Positions 34,896 to 43,186 of a stretch of 64,000 nucleotides of DNA are shown here, piece by piece. Under the pieces are notes generated by a model. It was not told the DNA's origin, searched no databases, and was given only the letters and a program-made list of their open reading frames with translations. How positions within the stretch are numbered: the stretch's first letter is position 1; the number at the start of each line of letters is the position of its first letter. The stretch is from Hymenobacter sp. HSC-4F20 (GTDB taxonomy: Bacteria; Bacteroidota; Bacteroidia; Cytophagales; Hymenobacteraceae): NCBI RefSeq assembly GCF_019599275.1, contig NZ_JAHZTD010000003.1:496001-560000 (forward strand), in the 5' to 3' direction. A program made the translations under genes and the position numbers.

Positions 34896-34954
34896 GTGGA
34901 GGAGGGGTAGGGTTCGAGACGAAAAACTGTGCGGCTTGCCCGAACCACACTGGC

Positions 34955-35623
34955 TTAGTAGTCTACCCCTTCTTTCTTTTTAAACTCCCCATCCTTCACC
35001 TGCTTGATAAGCTGCAGCCAGCTGAATGGGTTGAGCAAGGGGTTGTTGGTAGCGGGCGTAGGAGCCATGCCCATGCGCCGCTGCTGGTCGTACTGCTGGT
35101 TTTGCATGGTTTGGCGGTAGTTGCCCATGCTCGTGACGGGCAGCGTGTTAAACATGCGGCGCATTGTCTGCTCGTTGAGCTTCTCGGCGGCCGTCCGGTC
35201 GCTTTCCGCCGGGGCTTTCATGGCCAGAAAGGCTTCCTTGAAAGCCTTTTCGGTAGCATAAGGAAAAATACGAACCTCCGGCAGCACCGTGGCATCTTCC
35301 CGAAGCTGCACAATCACGGAATAGCTCTGGCGGGGGTAGTTAGGCGGAATGACAACGTACTGATTGCGGTAGCCCAGGCTCCGAATCACGATACTGTCGC
35401 CGGCCAGCACCGGGATAGAGAAGTAGCCGTAGGGGTTGGTGGTGGTGCCACGCCCGGCCTTGGGCACAAACACGGCCGCGCCCGGCACCCCCAGCAGGGA
35501 GTCGCCGGAGGCCACAATGCCGGTGAACTGCACCACCTGGCGCTGGCCCTGCGCCCGCGCATGGCCGGGGGCCAGCAGCAAAGCCACCAGCAGCAACCCG
35601 AACAGAACGGGTAGAAAAGACAT
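34955..35623 (-). CDS. Carboxypeptidase-like regulatory domain protein
   Basis: A 222-aa secreted protein from the ATG at 35621-35623 (signal peptide MSFLPVLFGLLLVALLLAPG; the frame extends to 35668). A CarboxypepD_reg-like beta sandwich follows: VVQFTGIVASGDSLLGVPGA, KAGRGTTTNPYGYFSIPVLA, DSIVIRSLGYRNQYVVIP. The C-terminal half is helical and polar (YRQTMQNQQYDQQRR). Many such proteins are envelope-associated in Bacteroidota. No TonB barrel follows. A candidate promoter is just upstream. Confidence 0.8.
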   Translation of the reverse strand: MSFLPVLFGLLLVALLLAPGHARAQGQRQVVQFTGIVASGDSLLGVPGAAVFVPKAGRGTTTNPYGYFSIPVLAGDSIVIRSLGYRNQYVVIPPNYPRQSYSVIVQLREDATVLPEVRIFPYATEKAFKEAFLAMKAPAESDRTAAEKLNEQTMRRMFNTLPVTSMGNYRQTMQNQQYDQQRRMGMAPTPATNNPLLNPFSWLQLIKQVKDGEFKKKEGVDY

Positions 35624-35640
35624 TCGAATTCGGGCCACAG

Positions 35641-35673
35641 CAAACATACAAGGCATTACAAGCGACAAAGATA
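35641..35673 (-). promoter_or_regulatory. Candidate promoter for CarboxypepD_reg-like gene
   Basis: On the minus strand TTTG (35666-35669), 17 bases, then TATGTTTG (35641-35648) precede the ATG at 35623. A second TANNTTTG match, TATCTTTG, lies at 35666-35673, so either could be the -7 element. Confidence 0.5.
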
Positions 35674-35763
35674 CGGCACTTTCGGGGGCCGCTGGCGGGT
35701 TTAAGGTAAATTCGGGCCCGCCCGATTTGGTTCAGGGTTCTATTTTCCTGCTTTCGACTAAAG

Positions 35764-36162
35764 ATGCGCCTCAAACACTTTACCGTTGCATTCGGCCAGC
35801 AACTATTCAAAGCCCTCGGCGACGAGAGCCGGGTGCGCATCTTGCATTTGCTCTGGCGCAACCAGGAAATGTGCATCTCCGACCTGGAGCAGGTCTTGGA
35901 TTTCACCCAGACCAAAACCTCCAGGCAACTAGCGTACCTGAAAAATGCGGGCCTCGTCAACTTCCGCCGCCTCGACAATTGGGTGTTCTACTTCATTAAG
36001 GATGAAGCCCAGGATTTTCTGCACCAGCTGCTGAGCTACATGGAGCGCGACCCCCAGCTACTCCGCGACCAGAAGATTTACCAAACGCTCTGGTCGAACC
36101 GGGAGCTGGCCGCGTATAAGCTGCAAAACCGTCGCTGGACCGGAGTTTCCGACGCTCATTGA
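35764..36162 (+). CDS. ArsR/SmtB family transcriptional regulator
   Basis: A 132-aa winged-helix repressor-type protein. FKALGDESRVRILHLLWRN is the N-terminal helix-turn region, and ISDLEQVLDFTQTKTSRQLA plus YLKNAGLVNFRR form the recognition helix and wing. The classical metal motif ELCVCDL is reduced to EMCISDL, with a single cysteine, so arsenic or zinc sensing of the ArsR type is doubtful. The C-terminal 40 residues are a helical extension. It heads a plus-strand group with the 2Fe-2S protein 57 bp downstream. Target unknown. Confidence 0.88.
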   Translation: MRLKHFTVAFGQQLFKALGDESRVRILHLLWRNQEMCISDLEQVLDFTQTKTSRQLAYLKNAGLVNFRRLDNWVFYFIKDEAQDFLHQLLSYMERDPQLLRDQKIYQTLWSNRELAAYKLQNRRWTGVSDAH

Positions 36163-36218
36163 GGTGGGAACTTCTGCCGACTGCCGGCGGCTTTTCTGCC
36201 TTTTAACCGTTGCTACCT

Positions 36219-36545
36219 GTGAAATCTGCCGCCGCTGTTACCCGATTGTTTGTTTGCACTGCCCAGAAAGATGAAGTTGGGAAGGACGTGGCCAGGGCGC
36301 TGAAAATAGAGCTGAAGAAGCAGGGCCTGAAAACCCTCTTGAGCGGGGGCGAAAAGCGCAAAACCCGGGTGCAAACCTGCAACTGCCTCGACCTGTGTAA
36401 GCACTGCAAGAAAGGACCCGGCGCCGCCCTCATCGTGTATCCCGAAGGCACGGTATACGGCGACGTGAAGCCCAAAGACGCTCCTGATATTGTGCGGGAA
36501 CACTTAAGCGAGGGCCGGGTTGTAAAGAGGCTGCGGGTGGAGTAA
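36219..36545 (+). CDS. Thioredoxin-like 2Fe-2S ferredoxin domain protein
   Basis: A 108-aa soluble protein with four clustered cysteines (TCNCLDLCKHCKKGPG) plus one near the N-terminus (LFVCTAQKDEVGKDVARALK). ALIVYPEGTVYGDVKPKDA is typical of the (2Fe-2S) ferredoxin domain family. I prefer the GTG at 36219 (then KSAAAVTRLFVC) over the TTG at 36210. It probably binds one 2Fe-2S cluster for electron transfer or metal handling; partner unknown. It follows the ArsR gene on the same strand. Confidence 0.75.
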   Translation: MKSAAAVTRLFVCTAQKDEVGKDVARALKIELKKQGLKTLLSGGEKRKTRVQTCNCLDLCKHCKKGPGAALIVYPEGTVYGDVKPKDAPDIVREHLSEGRVVKRLRVE

Positions 36546-36668
36546 ACGCCTTTATAGCATCAACCTCTGCCAGGCAAGGCCGCGCCGTGCTACGGTGCTG
36601 GTGCGTACGTTTACTTTTTGCTACCCCCTCTTCTGTCCTGTACCTTCTTCACCTGCTACTTCTGCCCC

Positions 36669-37364
36669 TTGAAATACCGTCATATTTTCTTCGACCTCGA
36701 CCATACGCTCTGGGACTTCGAAACCAATGCCAATGAAACCCTGCGTCATTTGTTTGCGCAGCACGAGTTGGGGCGCTACGGTTCCTTTACAGTTGAGGAG
36801 TTTATTCGGGTGTATTCCGATATCAACCATGGGCTCTGGCGCCTGTACCAGGGGGGCAAAATCACGCAGCAGCAGCTGCGGGCCACCCGTTTCCCGCGCA
36901 CCTTCGTGAAGCTGGGCCTGACGGAAGCCGACGCGCCGGCCGATATGTCGTCGGAGTTTACGGATCTGCTACCCCACAAAACGGCCGTATTCCCTTACAC
37001 CTACGAGGTGCTCGACTACCTCCGCGACAAAGGGTATGTGCTCCACCTTATTACCAACGGCTTCAAGGAGATTCAGCACGTAAAGCTCAGCGCCTCCCGC
37101 CTGACGGACTACTTCCAGGAAATTGTAACCTCGGAGTGCTGCGGCCATCTCAAGCCCGATGCCCGTATTTTCCAGCATGCGCTCGAACGCAGTGGCGCTA
37201 CCGCGGCGGAAAGCCTCATGATTGGCGACAACCTGGAGTGCGACGTGCTGGGGGCCTACAACGCCGGCATCGACCAAGTGTACTTCAACCCCGAAAAGCG
37301 CCGCCACCTTGCCCACACTACCTACGAAATCAGCTGCCTAAGCGAGCTGAAGGACATTTTGTAG
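36669..37364 (+). CDS. HAD-family pyrimidine nucleotidase, YjjG type
   Basis: A 231-aa HAD hydrolase that dephosphorylates (non-canonical) pyrimidine nucleotides. The TTG at 36669 gives MKYRHIFFDLDHTLWDFETN, which fits YjjG starts; a longer frame from a TTG at 36618 adds only an unrelated Cys-rich stretch. HAD motif I is FFDLDHTLW (Asp9, Asp11), motif II LITNG, motif III the Lys in HLKPDARIF and motif IV GDNLECDVLGA. Cap domain about residues 16-100. TACTTTTTG at 36612-36620 resembles a promoter -7 element with a 3-base gap. Confidence 0.85.
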   Translation: MKYRHIFFDLDHTLWDFETNANETLRHLFAQHELGRYGSFTVEEFIRVYSDINHGLWRLYQGGKITQQQLRATRFPRTFVKLGLTEADAPADMSSEFTDLLPHKTAVFPYTYEVLDYLRDKGYVLHLITNGFKEIQHVKLSASRLTDYFQEIVTSECCGHLKPDARIFQHALERSGATAAESLMIGDNLECDVLGAYNAGIDQVYFNPEKRRHLAHTTYEISCLSELKDIL

Positions 37365-37429
37365 GTAGCTTGGAGGGCGTAGCGCCGCGGCGTAAGCTCG
37401 CCCAGACGGCACCTCCGGACGCAGGTACT

Positions 37430-37437
37430 TACCTTTG
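37430..37437 (+). promoter_or_regulatory. Candidate -7 element TACCTTTG, possibly leaderless transcript
   Basis: TACCTTTG matches TANNTTTG and ends 5 bases before the ATG at 37443, so transcription would begin at about the start codon. No TTTG at the -33 position. Confidence 0.45.
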
Positions 37438-37442
37438 CGGCC

Positions 37443-37991
37443 ATGATCAGACTGATTGGCCTCTCGGGACGCCGTGGCAGCGGCAAAGACACTATTGCCC
37501 GCATGCTGCAACAACTTCAGCCAGAGCGGCGCTGGCACATTCGCTCCGTAGGCGAGCCCATTAAGGCCGTGTGCGCCGCCCTGGCCGGCGAAGGGGTTAC
37601 CCCCTACTTCTCCCAGGCTGGCAAGGCGGAGCGGCTGCCGGCGTTCGGGCGCACCCGGGGCGAACTGCTGCAGCAAGTGGGGTTAGCCCTGCGCCAATGG
37701 GAGCCCGATATCTGGGTACAGGCCTTTTTCTCTCGCCTTCCCACCGACCAGTGCACGGTCATTCCTGATGTGCGCTTCCCCAACGAGGCCGACCTGATCC
37801 GGAGCCGGGGCGGCCTGATGCTGCGCGTTGAAGGCGACCCGCTTCGCCAGCGCGGCGACGGCACCCGCGACGACAACCACCCCAGCGAAACCGCCCTCGA
37901 CACCTACCCCCACTTCGACCTCCTACTCCGCAACGAAGGCTCGGTGGCAGAACTAGAGCAGCAGGTACGGGAGCTATTAGAGCGGGTGTAG
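37443..37991 (+). CDS. Deoxynucleoside monophosphate kinase-like protein
   Basis: A 182-aa P-loop kinase-like protein. IGLSGRRGSGKDTIARML is a Walker A of the nucleoside-monophosphate kinase type (GxxGxGKDT). VIPDVRFPNEADLIRSRGG is a segment shared with phage T4-type dNMP kinase relatives, and HPSETALD is also typical. Cytosolic. It may phosphorylate dNMPs, although chromosomal homologues are mostly uncharacterised. It is convergent with GH43 only 4 bp away, with no terminator between them. Confidence 0.75.
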   Translation: MIRLIGLSGRRGSGKDTIARMLQQLQPERRWHIRSVGEPIKAVCAALAGEGVTPYFSQAGKAERLPAFGRTRGELLQQVGLALRQWEPDIWVQAFFSRLPTDQCTVIPDVRFPNEADLIRSRGGLMLRVEGDPLRQRGDGTRDDNHPSETALDTYPHFDLLLRNEGSVAELEQQVRELLERV

Positions 37992-37995
37992 AATG

Positions 37996-39075
37996 CTAGG
38001 CTGGCGCCGCCTGGTCTTCCCACGAAGGGGTTCCGCCCGAAAGCAGCCGGGGCCAGCCAGCTACATATTCCAGCCGGTCTAGCAGCATCACGCGGCGCGA
38101 GAAGCCTTGTTCATCATCAATAGCATCGAAGGTTGGCTGCCACGGGTCAATAGCATGGTAGGCCAGCCAGTCCTGCCCGGCCACGTCCGTAACCACGCAG
38201 TTGTGGCCGGGGGCGTGCCAGTGGTCGTTGCCTTCCAGCAGCATGGCGTAGGGGTTGCCGGTGGCTTCAGCCAGAGTTTCGAAGGGGCCGGTAGCCGCGC
38301 GGGACCGGGCTACCAGCACGCCGTAGTGGGCATCGGGGCCGCAGCAGTTGTTGCCGGAGTAAAATAGGTAGTACCAGCCGTGGCGTAGCACCACCCAGCT
38401 ACCTTCCAGCAGCTGGTCGTAGCGCCGCGGGTCGCCGGCCCCGGCGGGCTCCAGCAGCGTTATTTCCTCACTGCCTGGTGCAAAGGAAAGTCGGTCTTCG
38501 GCTAGCTCCCGTACCCGCAGTGCCCCGAAGCCCGAGCCCCAGTACAGCAGCCGCTTGCCCGTGGCGGGGTCATCAAACGCCATGGGGTCGATTTCCAGGA
38601 AGCCTGTGCCGCATTGCAAGGGTGCGCCTATATCCTGGAACGGTCCGGCGGGGGTAGTAGAGGTAGCCACGGCCAGGCAAAGCCCGGCGCCCGAATCGGG
38701 TTTGGCCGAGTAATAGAGGTAGTACATGCCGTTATGCTCACTTACGTGCGGGGCCCAAAACTTTTGCGTAGTACTCGCCCAAATCGGTTTCTGCGGCAGG
38801 CCTTCGCCCAGGTATTCCCAGTGCACCAAATCCGGGGAACGAGCTACCTGCAGGTTGATGATGAGGTTACCGGGCCGCTTGGTCTGGGTACCGTAGGCGT
38901 AGTAATAGCCATCCGCCGCCCGAATGAGGGTAGGATCCGGAAAGTCGAAGTCCCAGATGGGGTTGCGGTAGGTAGCGGCGGGGTTGGGCATAACAGCGGG
39001 GGTAGTCGATACACCCGTATGCAAACGAATTTCAACTGGCTTGGATACTGGCTCTACATTTTGGGCCGGGAACAT
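37996..39075 (-). CDS. Glycoside hydrolase family 43 protein
   Basis: A 359-aa five-bladed-propeller glycosidase, probably acting on arabinan or xylan side chains. The three GH43 acids are visible: Asp47 in FDFPDPTLI (base), Asp163 in LEIDPMAFDD (pKa modulator) and Glu224 in QLLEGSWVV (acid). HAPGHNCVV supplies a conserved His. No signal peptide is seen with either start (ATG 39075, or ATG 38991 just before the catalytic domain), so it may be cytoplasmic and act on imported oligosaccharides. No sus-type genes are adjacent. Confidence 0.88.
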   Translation of the reverse strand: MFPAQNVEPVSKPVEIRLHTGVSTTPAVMPNPAATYRNPIWDFDFPDPTLIRAADGYYYAYGTQTKRPGNLIINLQVARSPDLVHWEYLGEGLPQKPIWASTTQKFWAPHVSEHNGMYYLYYSAKPDSGAGLCLAVATSTTPAGPFQDIGAPLQCGTGFLEIDPMAFDDPATGKRLLYWGSGFGALRVRELAEDRLSFAPGSEEITLLEPAGAGDPRRYDQLLEGSWVVLRHGWYYLFYSGNNCCGPDAHYGVLVARSRAATGPFETLAEATGNPYAMLLEGNDHWHAPGHNCVVTDVAGQDWLAYHAIDPWQPTFDAIDDEQGFSRRVMLLDRLEYVAGWPRLLSGGTPSWEDQAAPA

Positions 39076-39219
39076 AGCCCCTGGTAGTAGCTTTACTACG
39101 CGCTCCTGGCATAGCAGTACGCCTACCCTTTTACTTATGTAAGGTGTGCTTATTGGCTCTATTGATCTGGTATTCTGTTTCTATTTCAACCACGCTCTTT
39201 CTACTTATCTCAACCTGAT

Positions 39220-40140
39220 ATGACAACTGACAGCCGCCTGAGAAAACTAGTAGTTGTTGGAGGCTGGGTGGTTGCTGCACTCTTTGTGTGCTACCAATTT
39301 TATGAGGAGAAGCAGTTAGACACCGCCTCTGTGGCCTTGGCCCGGGTACAGCGTTTCGGTAAAAACACGGGCAAGACCACTTCCTATTTTGCTCAGGTGG
39401 CTTTTCACCCCCCGAATGATACATCACGGCTTGTCCTTACTGAGGTGCCAGTAGATATGCGCCTGTATGACCGCCGACATCTCTGCGATACGCTAGCCAT
39501 CCGCTATTTGCCTTCTCACCCGGAAACAGCTGCCTATCTCTCTTCCAATACAAGCATAGTCTGGGTTACTGTTATGGTGGGTTTTGCGCTGCTGGCAGTT
39601 GGCAGTGCGTATTGGCCGGCGCACTGGTTAGCTAAGCTACAGAGCTGGCAGTGGTTTCAACTCAGCAAGCATAGCAGTCTGGCGCTGCTGGGGGCAGGTG
39701 TGTTAACGGCCGGACTACGAGGGTGCATTGAATGGTCGGGGCGGGATGGGCAGTTGGGACCCTATTACCAAGGCCCGCATGTACTGGGCCGGGTAGTAGG
39801 GGCCAGCACGCCTGGTACAGCACCTGGCGTGTATGTTTCTTTCCGGCCCCCGGATGAACCCGCCTCTTTCGAGGCGCGCCTACGCCTGCTACCCCTGCCA
39901 GCAGTGTACCACTACACCTTCGGGCAAGCACTGGCACTAGGCTGGCACCCTCAGGTAGAGGTGTGGTATCCTGAGCACCATCTGGAACAGGCGCAGCTGC
40001 TGCTCCAGCTTCAGCCTACCGCCACAGAGCGGAAAGGCGGTTCTGACGGTCTTCTGGTAGTAATGGGCTTCGTCCTGCTCATGACGCAGATCAGGCTGCT
40101 TGAGGAGTGGCGTTACCGCAGGCACTCGGAGCCAGACTGA
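39220..40140 (+). CDS. Membrane protein with two DUF3592-like modules
   Basis: A 306-aa protein with hydrophobic helices near residues 9-27, 108-128, 145-165 and 275-292. Between them lie two extracytoplasmic-looking beta segments: VALARVQRFGKNTGKTTSYF with FHPPNDTSRLVLTEVPVD, and VLGRVVGASTPGTAPGVYVS with FRPPDEPASFEARLRLLPLP. The two halves resemble each other and DUF3592-type proteins, suggesting internal duplication (weak evidence). G+C is lower than in neighbours. Function unknown. Confidence 0.6.
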   Translation: MTTDSRLRKLVVVGGWVVAALFVCYQFYEEKQLDTASVALARVQRFGKNTGKTTSYFAQVAFHPPNDTSRLVLTEVPVDMRLYDRRHLCDTLAIRYLPSHPETAAYLSSNTSIVWVTVMVGFALLAVGSAYWPAHWLAKLQSWQWFQLSKHSSLALLGAGVLTAGLRGCIEWSGRDGQLGPYYQGPHVLGRVVGASTPGTAPGVYVSFRPPDEPASFEARLRLLPLPAVYHYTFGQALALGWHPQVEVWYPEHHLEQAQLLLQLQPTATERKGGSDGLLVVMGFVLLMTQIRLLEEWRYRRHSEPD

Positions 40141-40191
40141 GCCCATTAGCTGCCGTATGCTTCTCCCGGCAGGTATTAGCCCTGGCCTCTT

Positions 40192-40199
40192 TACCTTTG
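40192..40199 (+). promoter_or_regulatory. Candidate -7 element TACCTTTG for pruA
   Basis: TACCTTTG matches TANNTTTG; the ATG at 40244 follows after 44 bases. A -33 TTTG is not obvious. It argues against starting the gene in the open frame from 40100. Confidence 0.5.
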
Positions 40200-40243
40200 C
40201 CCTCCCCCTCCACCATCTAAGTACCCAAAACCCAGTAAGGACT

Positions 40244-41914
40244 ATGGCCAACGCCTTTTTTAACGTTCCCGCTCCGGTCAACGAACCCGTGAAAGGGTAC
40301 GCTCCCAACTCGCCCGAACGCACCGAGTTGCTCAAGACTCTGAAAGAGCTGAAGCAGCAGGAGCGCGACATTCCTATGCACATCGGCGGCCAGGAAGTAC
40401 GCACCGGCAACACCCAGCGCATCTTCCCGCCCCACGACCACCAGCACACCCTTGGCTACTTCCACGAGGGCGACGCCTCCCACGTACAGCAGGCCATTGA
40501 CGCCGCCCTGGCTGCCCGCCCCCTGTGGGCTGAGCTGCCCTGGGAGCAGCGCGCGGCCATCTTCCTGAAGGCCGCCGAGCTGCTGGCCGGCCCCTACCGC
40601 GCCCGCCTCAACGCGGCCACTATGCTGGGCCAGAGCAAAAACGCCTTCCAGGCCGAAATCGACGCGGCCTGCGAGCTGATCGACTTTTTCCGCTTCAACG
40701 TGCACTTCATGCAGGAGCTGTACCACCAGCAGCCCCAGAGCCAGCCCGGCATGTGGAACCGCCTGGAGCACCGCCCCCTGGAAGGCTTCGTGTTTGCTCT
40801 CACGCCTTTCAACTTCACTTCTATTGCCGGTAACCTGCCTACCTCTGCCGCCCTGATGGGCAACGTGGTGGTATGGAAGCCCGCCTACACCCAGATCTAC
40901 TCGGCGCAGGTGCTGATGGAGCTGTTCAAGGAGGCCGGTCTGCCCGACGGCGTTATCAACCTGATTTACGTGGATGGCCCCATTGCTGGCGACGTTATTT
41001 TCCAGCACCGCGACTTCGCCGGTATCCACTTCACCGGCTCTACGGGCGTATTCCAGAACATCTGGCAGACGATTGGCCAGAACATCAAGCGCTACCGCTC
41101 CTACCCCCGCATCGTGGGCGAAACCGGCGGTAAGGACTTCATTGTCGCCCACCCCTCGGCCCACGCCAAAGCAGTGGCTACGGCTATTACCCGCGGCGCC
41201 TTTGAGTACCAGGGCCAGAAGTGCTCGGCTGCCTCGCGCATTTACCTACCCAGCAACCTCGCCGACGAAATTCTGGGCTACGTGAAGCAGGACCTCGCCT
41301 CGTTCAAGATGGGCGACGTAGAAGACTTCTCGAACTTCATCAACGCCGTTATCAGCGAAACTTCCTTCGATAAGCTGGCCAAGTACATTGATGGAGCCAA
41401 AGCCGATGGCAACGCCGAAATTGTGGCGGGTGGCGGCTACGATAAGTCGAAGGGCTACTTCATTGAGCCCACGGTTATCGTGACCAAGGACCCCAAGTAC
41501 ACCACCATGTGCGACGAGCTGTTCGGCCCCGTAGTAACGGTGTACATCTACGACGAAGCCGAGTTCGAGCAGACCCTGGAGGTAGTAGATTCCACTTCGC
41601 CCTACGCCCTCACCGGCGCCATCTTCTCCCAGGACCGCTACGCCATTGAACTGGCCTCGAAGAAGCTGGTACAGGCCGCCGGCAACTTCTACATCAACGA
41701 CAAGCCCACCGGTGCCGTGGTAGGTCAGCAGCCCTTCGGCGGGGCCCGCGCTTCCGGTACCAACGACAAGGCCGGCTCCCTGCTGAACCTGCTGCGCTGG
41801 GTGTCGCCGCGTGCCATCAAGGAAACCTTCGTACCCGTAACCGATTACCGCTACCCCTTCCTGGGCGTGGAAACCGGCGAAAACCTGAACGTAACCGGTC
41901 AGGGAGGTTTCTAA
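40244..41914 (+). CDS. pruA: L-glutamate gamma-semialdehyde dehydrogenase
   Basis: A 556-aa NAD-dependent aldehyde dehydrogenase that oxidises glutamate semialdehyde (from proline or ornithine) to glutamate. The ATG at 40244 (MANAFFNVPAPVNEPVKGYA) matches the family start. Catalytic Cys327 is in GQKCSAASR and general-base Glu293 in VGETGGKDF. PFNFTSIAGNLPTSAALMGN and the C-terminal FGGARASGTNDKAG are characteristic of the 1-pyrroline-5-carboxylate dehydrogenase subgroup. It is monofunctional; the proline dehydrogenase domain of PutA is absent. A terminator at 41935 insulates it from nuoA. Confidence 0.95.
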   Translation: MANAFFNVPAPVNEPVKGYAPNSPERTELLKTLKELKQQERDIPMHIGGQEVRTGNTQRIFPPHDHQHTLGYFHEGDASHVQQAIDAALAARPLWAELPWEQRAAIFLKAAELLAGPYRARLNAATMLGQSKNAFQAEIDAACELIDFFRFNVHFMQELYHQQPQSQPGMWNRLEHRPLEGFVFALTPFNFTSIAGNLPTSAALMGNVVVWKPAYTQIYSAQVLMELFKEAGLPDGVINLIYVDGPIAGDVIFQHRDFAGIHFTGSTGVFQNIWQTIGQNIKRYRSYPRIVGETGGKDFIVAHPSAHAKAVATAITRGAFEYQGQKCSAASRIYLPSNLADEILGYVKQDLASFKMGDVEDFSNFINAVISETSFDKLAKYIDGAKADGNAEIVAGGGYDKSKGYFIEPTVIVTKDPKYTTMCDELFGPVVTVYIYDEAEFEQTLEVVDSTSPYALTGAIFSQDRYAIELASKKLVQAAGNFYINDKPTGAVVGQQPFGGARASGTNDKAGSLLNLLRWVSPRAIKETFVPVTDYRYPFLGVETGENLNVTGQGGF

Positions 41915-41934
41915 GGTAGTTTGAGGATTTACCA

Positions 41935-41976
41935 GATAAGGCCGCTTCGGGATTCCGGAGCGGCCTTATCCTTTTG
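41935..41976 (+). terminator. Intrinsic terminator after pruA
   Basis: A 16-bp stem with one wobble pair (GATAAGGCCGCTTCGG at 41935-41950 with 41955-41970), a 4-nt loop and a following CTTTTG. Confidence 0.88.
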
Positions 41977-42012
41977 TAAGGATCCACCTTTCCCCTACCC
42001 TCCCATTTCGCG

Positions 42013-42043
42013 TTTGTTCCGCCCGCATTTCGTGGTACCTTTG
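42013..42043 (+). promoter_or_regulatory. Promoter of the nuoA-J operon
   Basis: TTTG (42013-42016), exactly 19 bases, then TACCTTTG (42036-42043): a perfect match to the Bacteroidota consensus. Transcription should start near 42050, which makes the ATG at 42050 an unlikely translation start and supports 42086. Confidence 0.75.
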
Positions 42044-42085
42044 CCTTCCATGCCGTTTCTGAGCGGCCTCACGCTGTCGATATCT

Positions 42086-42478
42086 ATGCTTCTCGCTGTT
42101 CCAACCCAATATCAACCCTCTGACTTTCTGCCGATTATTGTGCAGTTTGTGCTGGCCATAGCCTTCGTTGCGTTTTCCATGGTAGCCTCGCACTTGCTGG
42201 GGCCGCGCCGGAAGAGCGTAGTAAAGGACGAAGCCTTTGAGTGCGGTATCGAATCGGTGGGCAATGCCCGCACCCCCATTTCGGTAAAGTACTTCCTCAC
42301 GGCCATCTTGTTTGTACTCTTCGATGTGGAGGTAATCTTCATGTATCCCTGGGCCGTGAACTTCCGGGCTTTGGGTACTACTGGCTTCATTCAGATGATC
42401 GTGTTCCTGGCCCTGCTGATGGCGGGTTTTGCCTACGTGATTAAAAAGGGCGTTTTGCGCTGGAACGAGTCGCGCTAA
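42086..42478 (+). CDS. nuoA: NADH-quinone oxidoreductase subunit A
   Basis: A 130-aa membrane subunit of complex I with three helices. FECGIESVGNARTPISVKYF is the conserved loop and FLTAILFVLFDVEVIFMYPW the second helix with its acidic pair. The ATG at 42086 (MLLAVPTQYQPSDF) is chosen because the promoter at 42013-42043 would start transcription about at 42050, leaving the upstream in-frame ATG (42050) with no leader; 42050 cannot be fully excluded as a leaderless start. First gene of the operon. Confidence 0.93.
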   Translation: MLLAVPTQYQPSDFLPIIVQFVLAIAFVAFSMVASHLLGPRRKSVVKDEAFECGIESVGNARTPISVKYFLTAILFVLFDVEVIFMYPWAVNFRALGTTGFIQMIVFLALLMAGFAYVIKKGVLRWNESR

Positions 42479-42549
42479 GGGCAACCTTTGCGCGCCCGCT
42501 TGTGTTGCCTGACTGAAGCCTTTCGCTTCCCCCAAACTGACTGACCATC

Positions 42550-43104
42550 ATGGAAAATAGAGCTCCTGAAATCAAAATGGTAGACGCGCCGGAAGGCATG
42601 GAAGGCGCGGGCTTTTTTGCCACTTCCCTAGAGAAGGTAGTGGGTATTGCCCGCGCTAACTCGCTCTGGCCCCTGCCCTTTGCTACCTCCTGCTGCGGCA
42701 TCGAGTTCATGGCCACCATGGGTGCCCGCTACGATATTTCCCGCTTCGGCTCCGAGCGCCCCTCGTTCTCACCTCGTCAGGCCGACCTGCTGATGGTAAT
42801 GGGCACCATTGCCAAGAAGATGGCCCCTATTGTAAAGCAGGTGTACGAACAAATGGCGGAGCCCCGCTGGGTGCTGGCCATGGGTGCCTGCGCCTGCTCG
42901 GGTGGCATCTTCGATACGTACTCCGTGCTGCAGGGTATCGACCGGATCATCCCGGTGGACGTGTACATTCCCGGCTGCCCGCCCCGCCCCGAACAAGTGC
43001 TTGACGGCCTGATGCGCATTCAGGACCTGGCCAAAAACGAATCCCTCCGCCGCCGCAACTCGCCCGAGTACCAGGCTCTGCTGGCGTCTTACAACATTAA
43101 GTAA
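42550..43104 (+). CDS. nuoB: NADH-quinone oxidoreductase subunit B
   Basis: A 184-aa peripheral subunit carrying cluster N2, the last iron-sulfur centre before quinone. Cluster ligands are visible as the vicinal pair in SCCGIEFMA, a Cys in GACACSGG and one in [31 protein letters not shown] and [14 protein letters not shown] are family-typical. Length is normal. It lies 71 bp after nuoA; the junction to nuoC carries a TACTCAATAC-type repeat. Confidence 0.96.
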   Translation: MENRAPEIKMVDAPEGMEGAGFFATSLEKVVGIARANSLWPLPFATSCCGIEFMATMGARYDISRFGSERPSFSPRQADLLMVMGTIAKKMAPIVKQVYEQMAEPRWVLAMGACACSGGIFDTYSVLQGIDRIIPVDVYIPGCPPRPEQVLDGLMRIQDLAKNESLRRRNSPEYQALLASYNIK

Positions 43105-43109
43105 GTAGT

Positions 43110-43182
43110 GAGTAGTGGGTATTGAGTAGTTAGACTTTTTATGGTCGGCCTCTCAATACTCAATACCGAATACCCAATACTC
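43110..43182. repeat. Intergenic inverted repeat between nuoB and nuoC
   Basis: GAGTAGTGGGTATTGAGTA (43110-43128) pairs imperfectly with the TACTCAATACC / TACCCAATACTC stretch at 43157-43182, which itself contains a short direct repeat. It is non-coding and lies within the operon. Confidence 0.6.
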
Positions 43183-43186
43183 AGAA

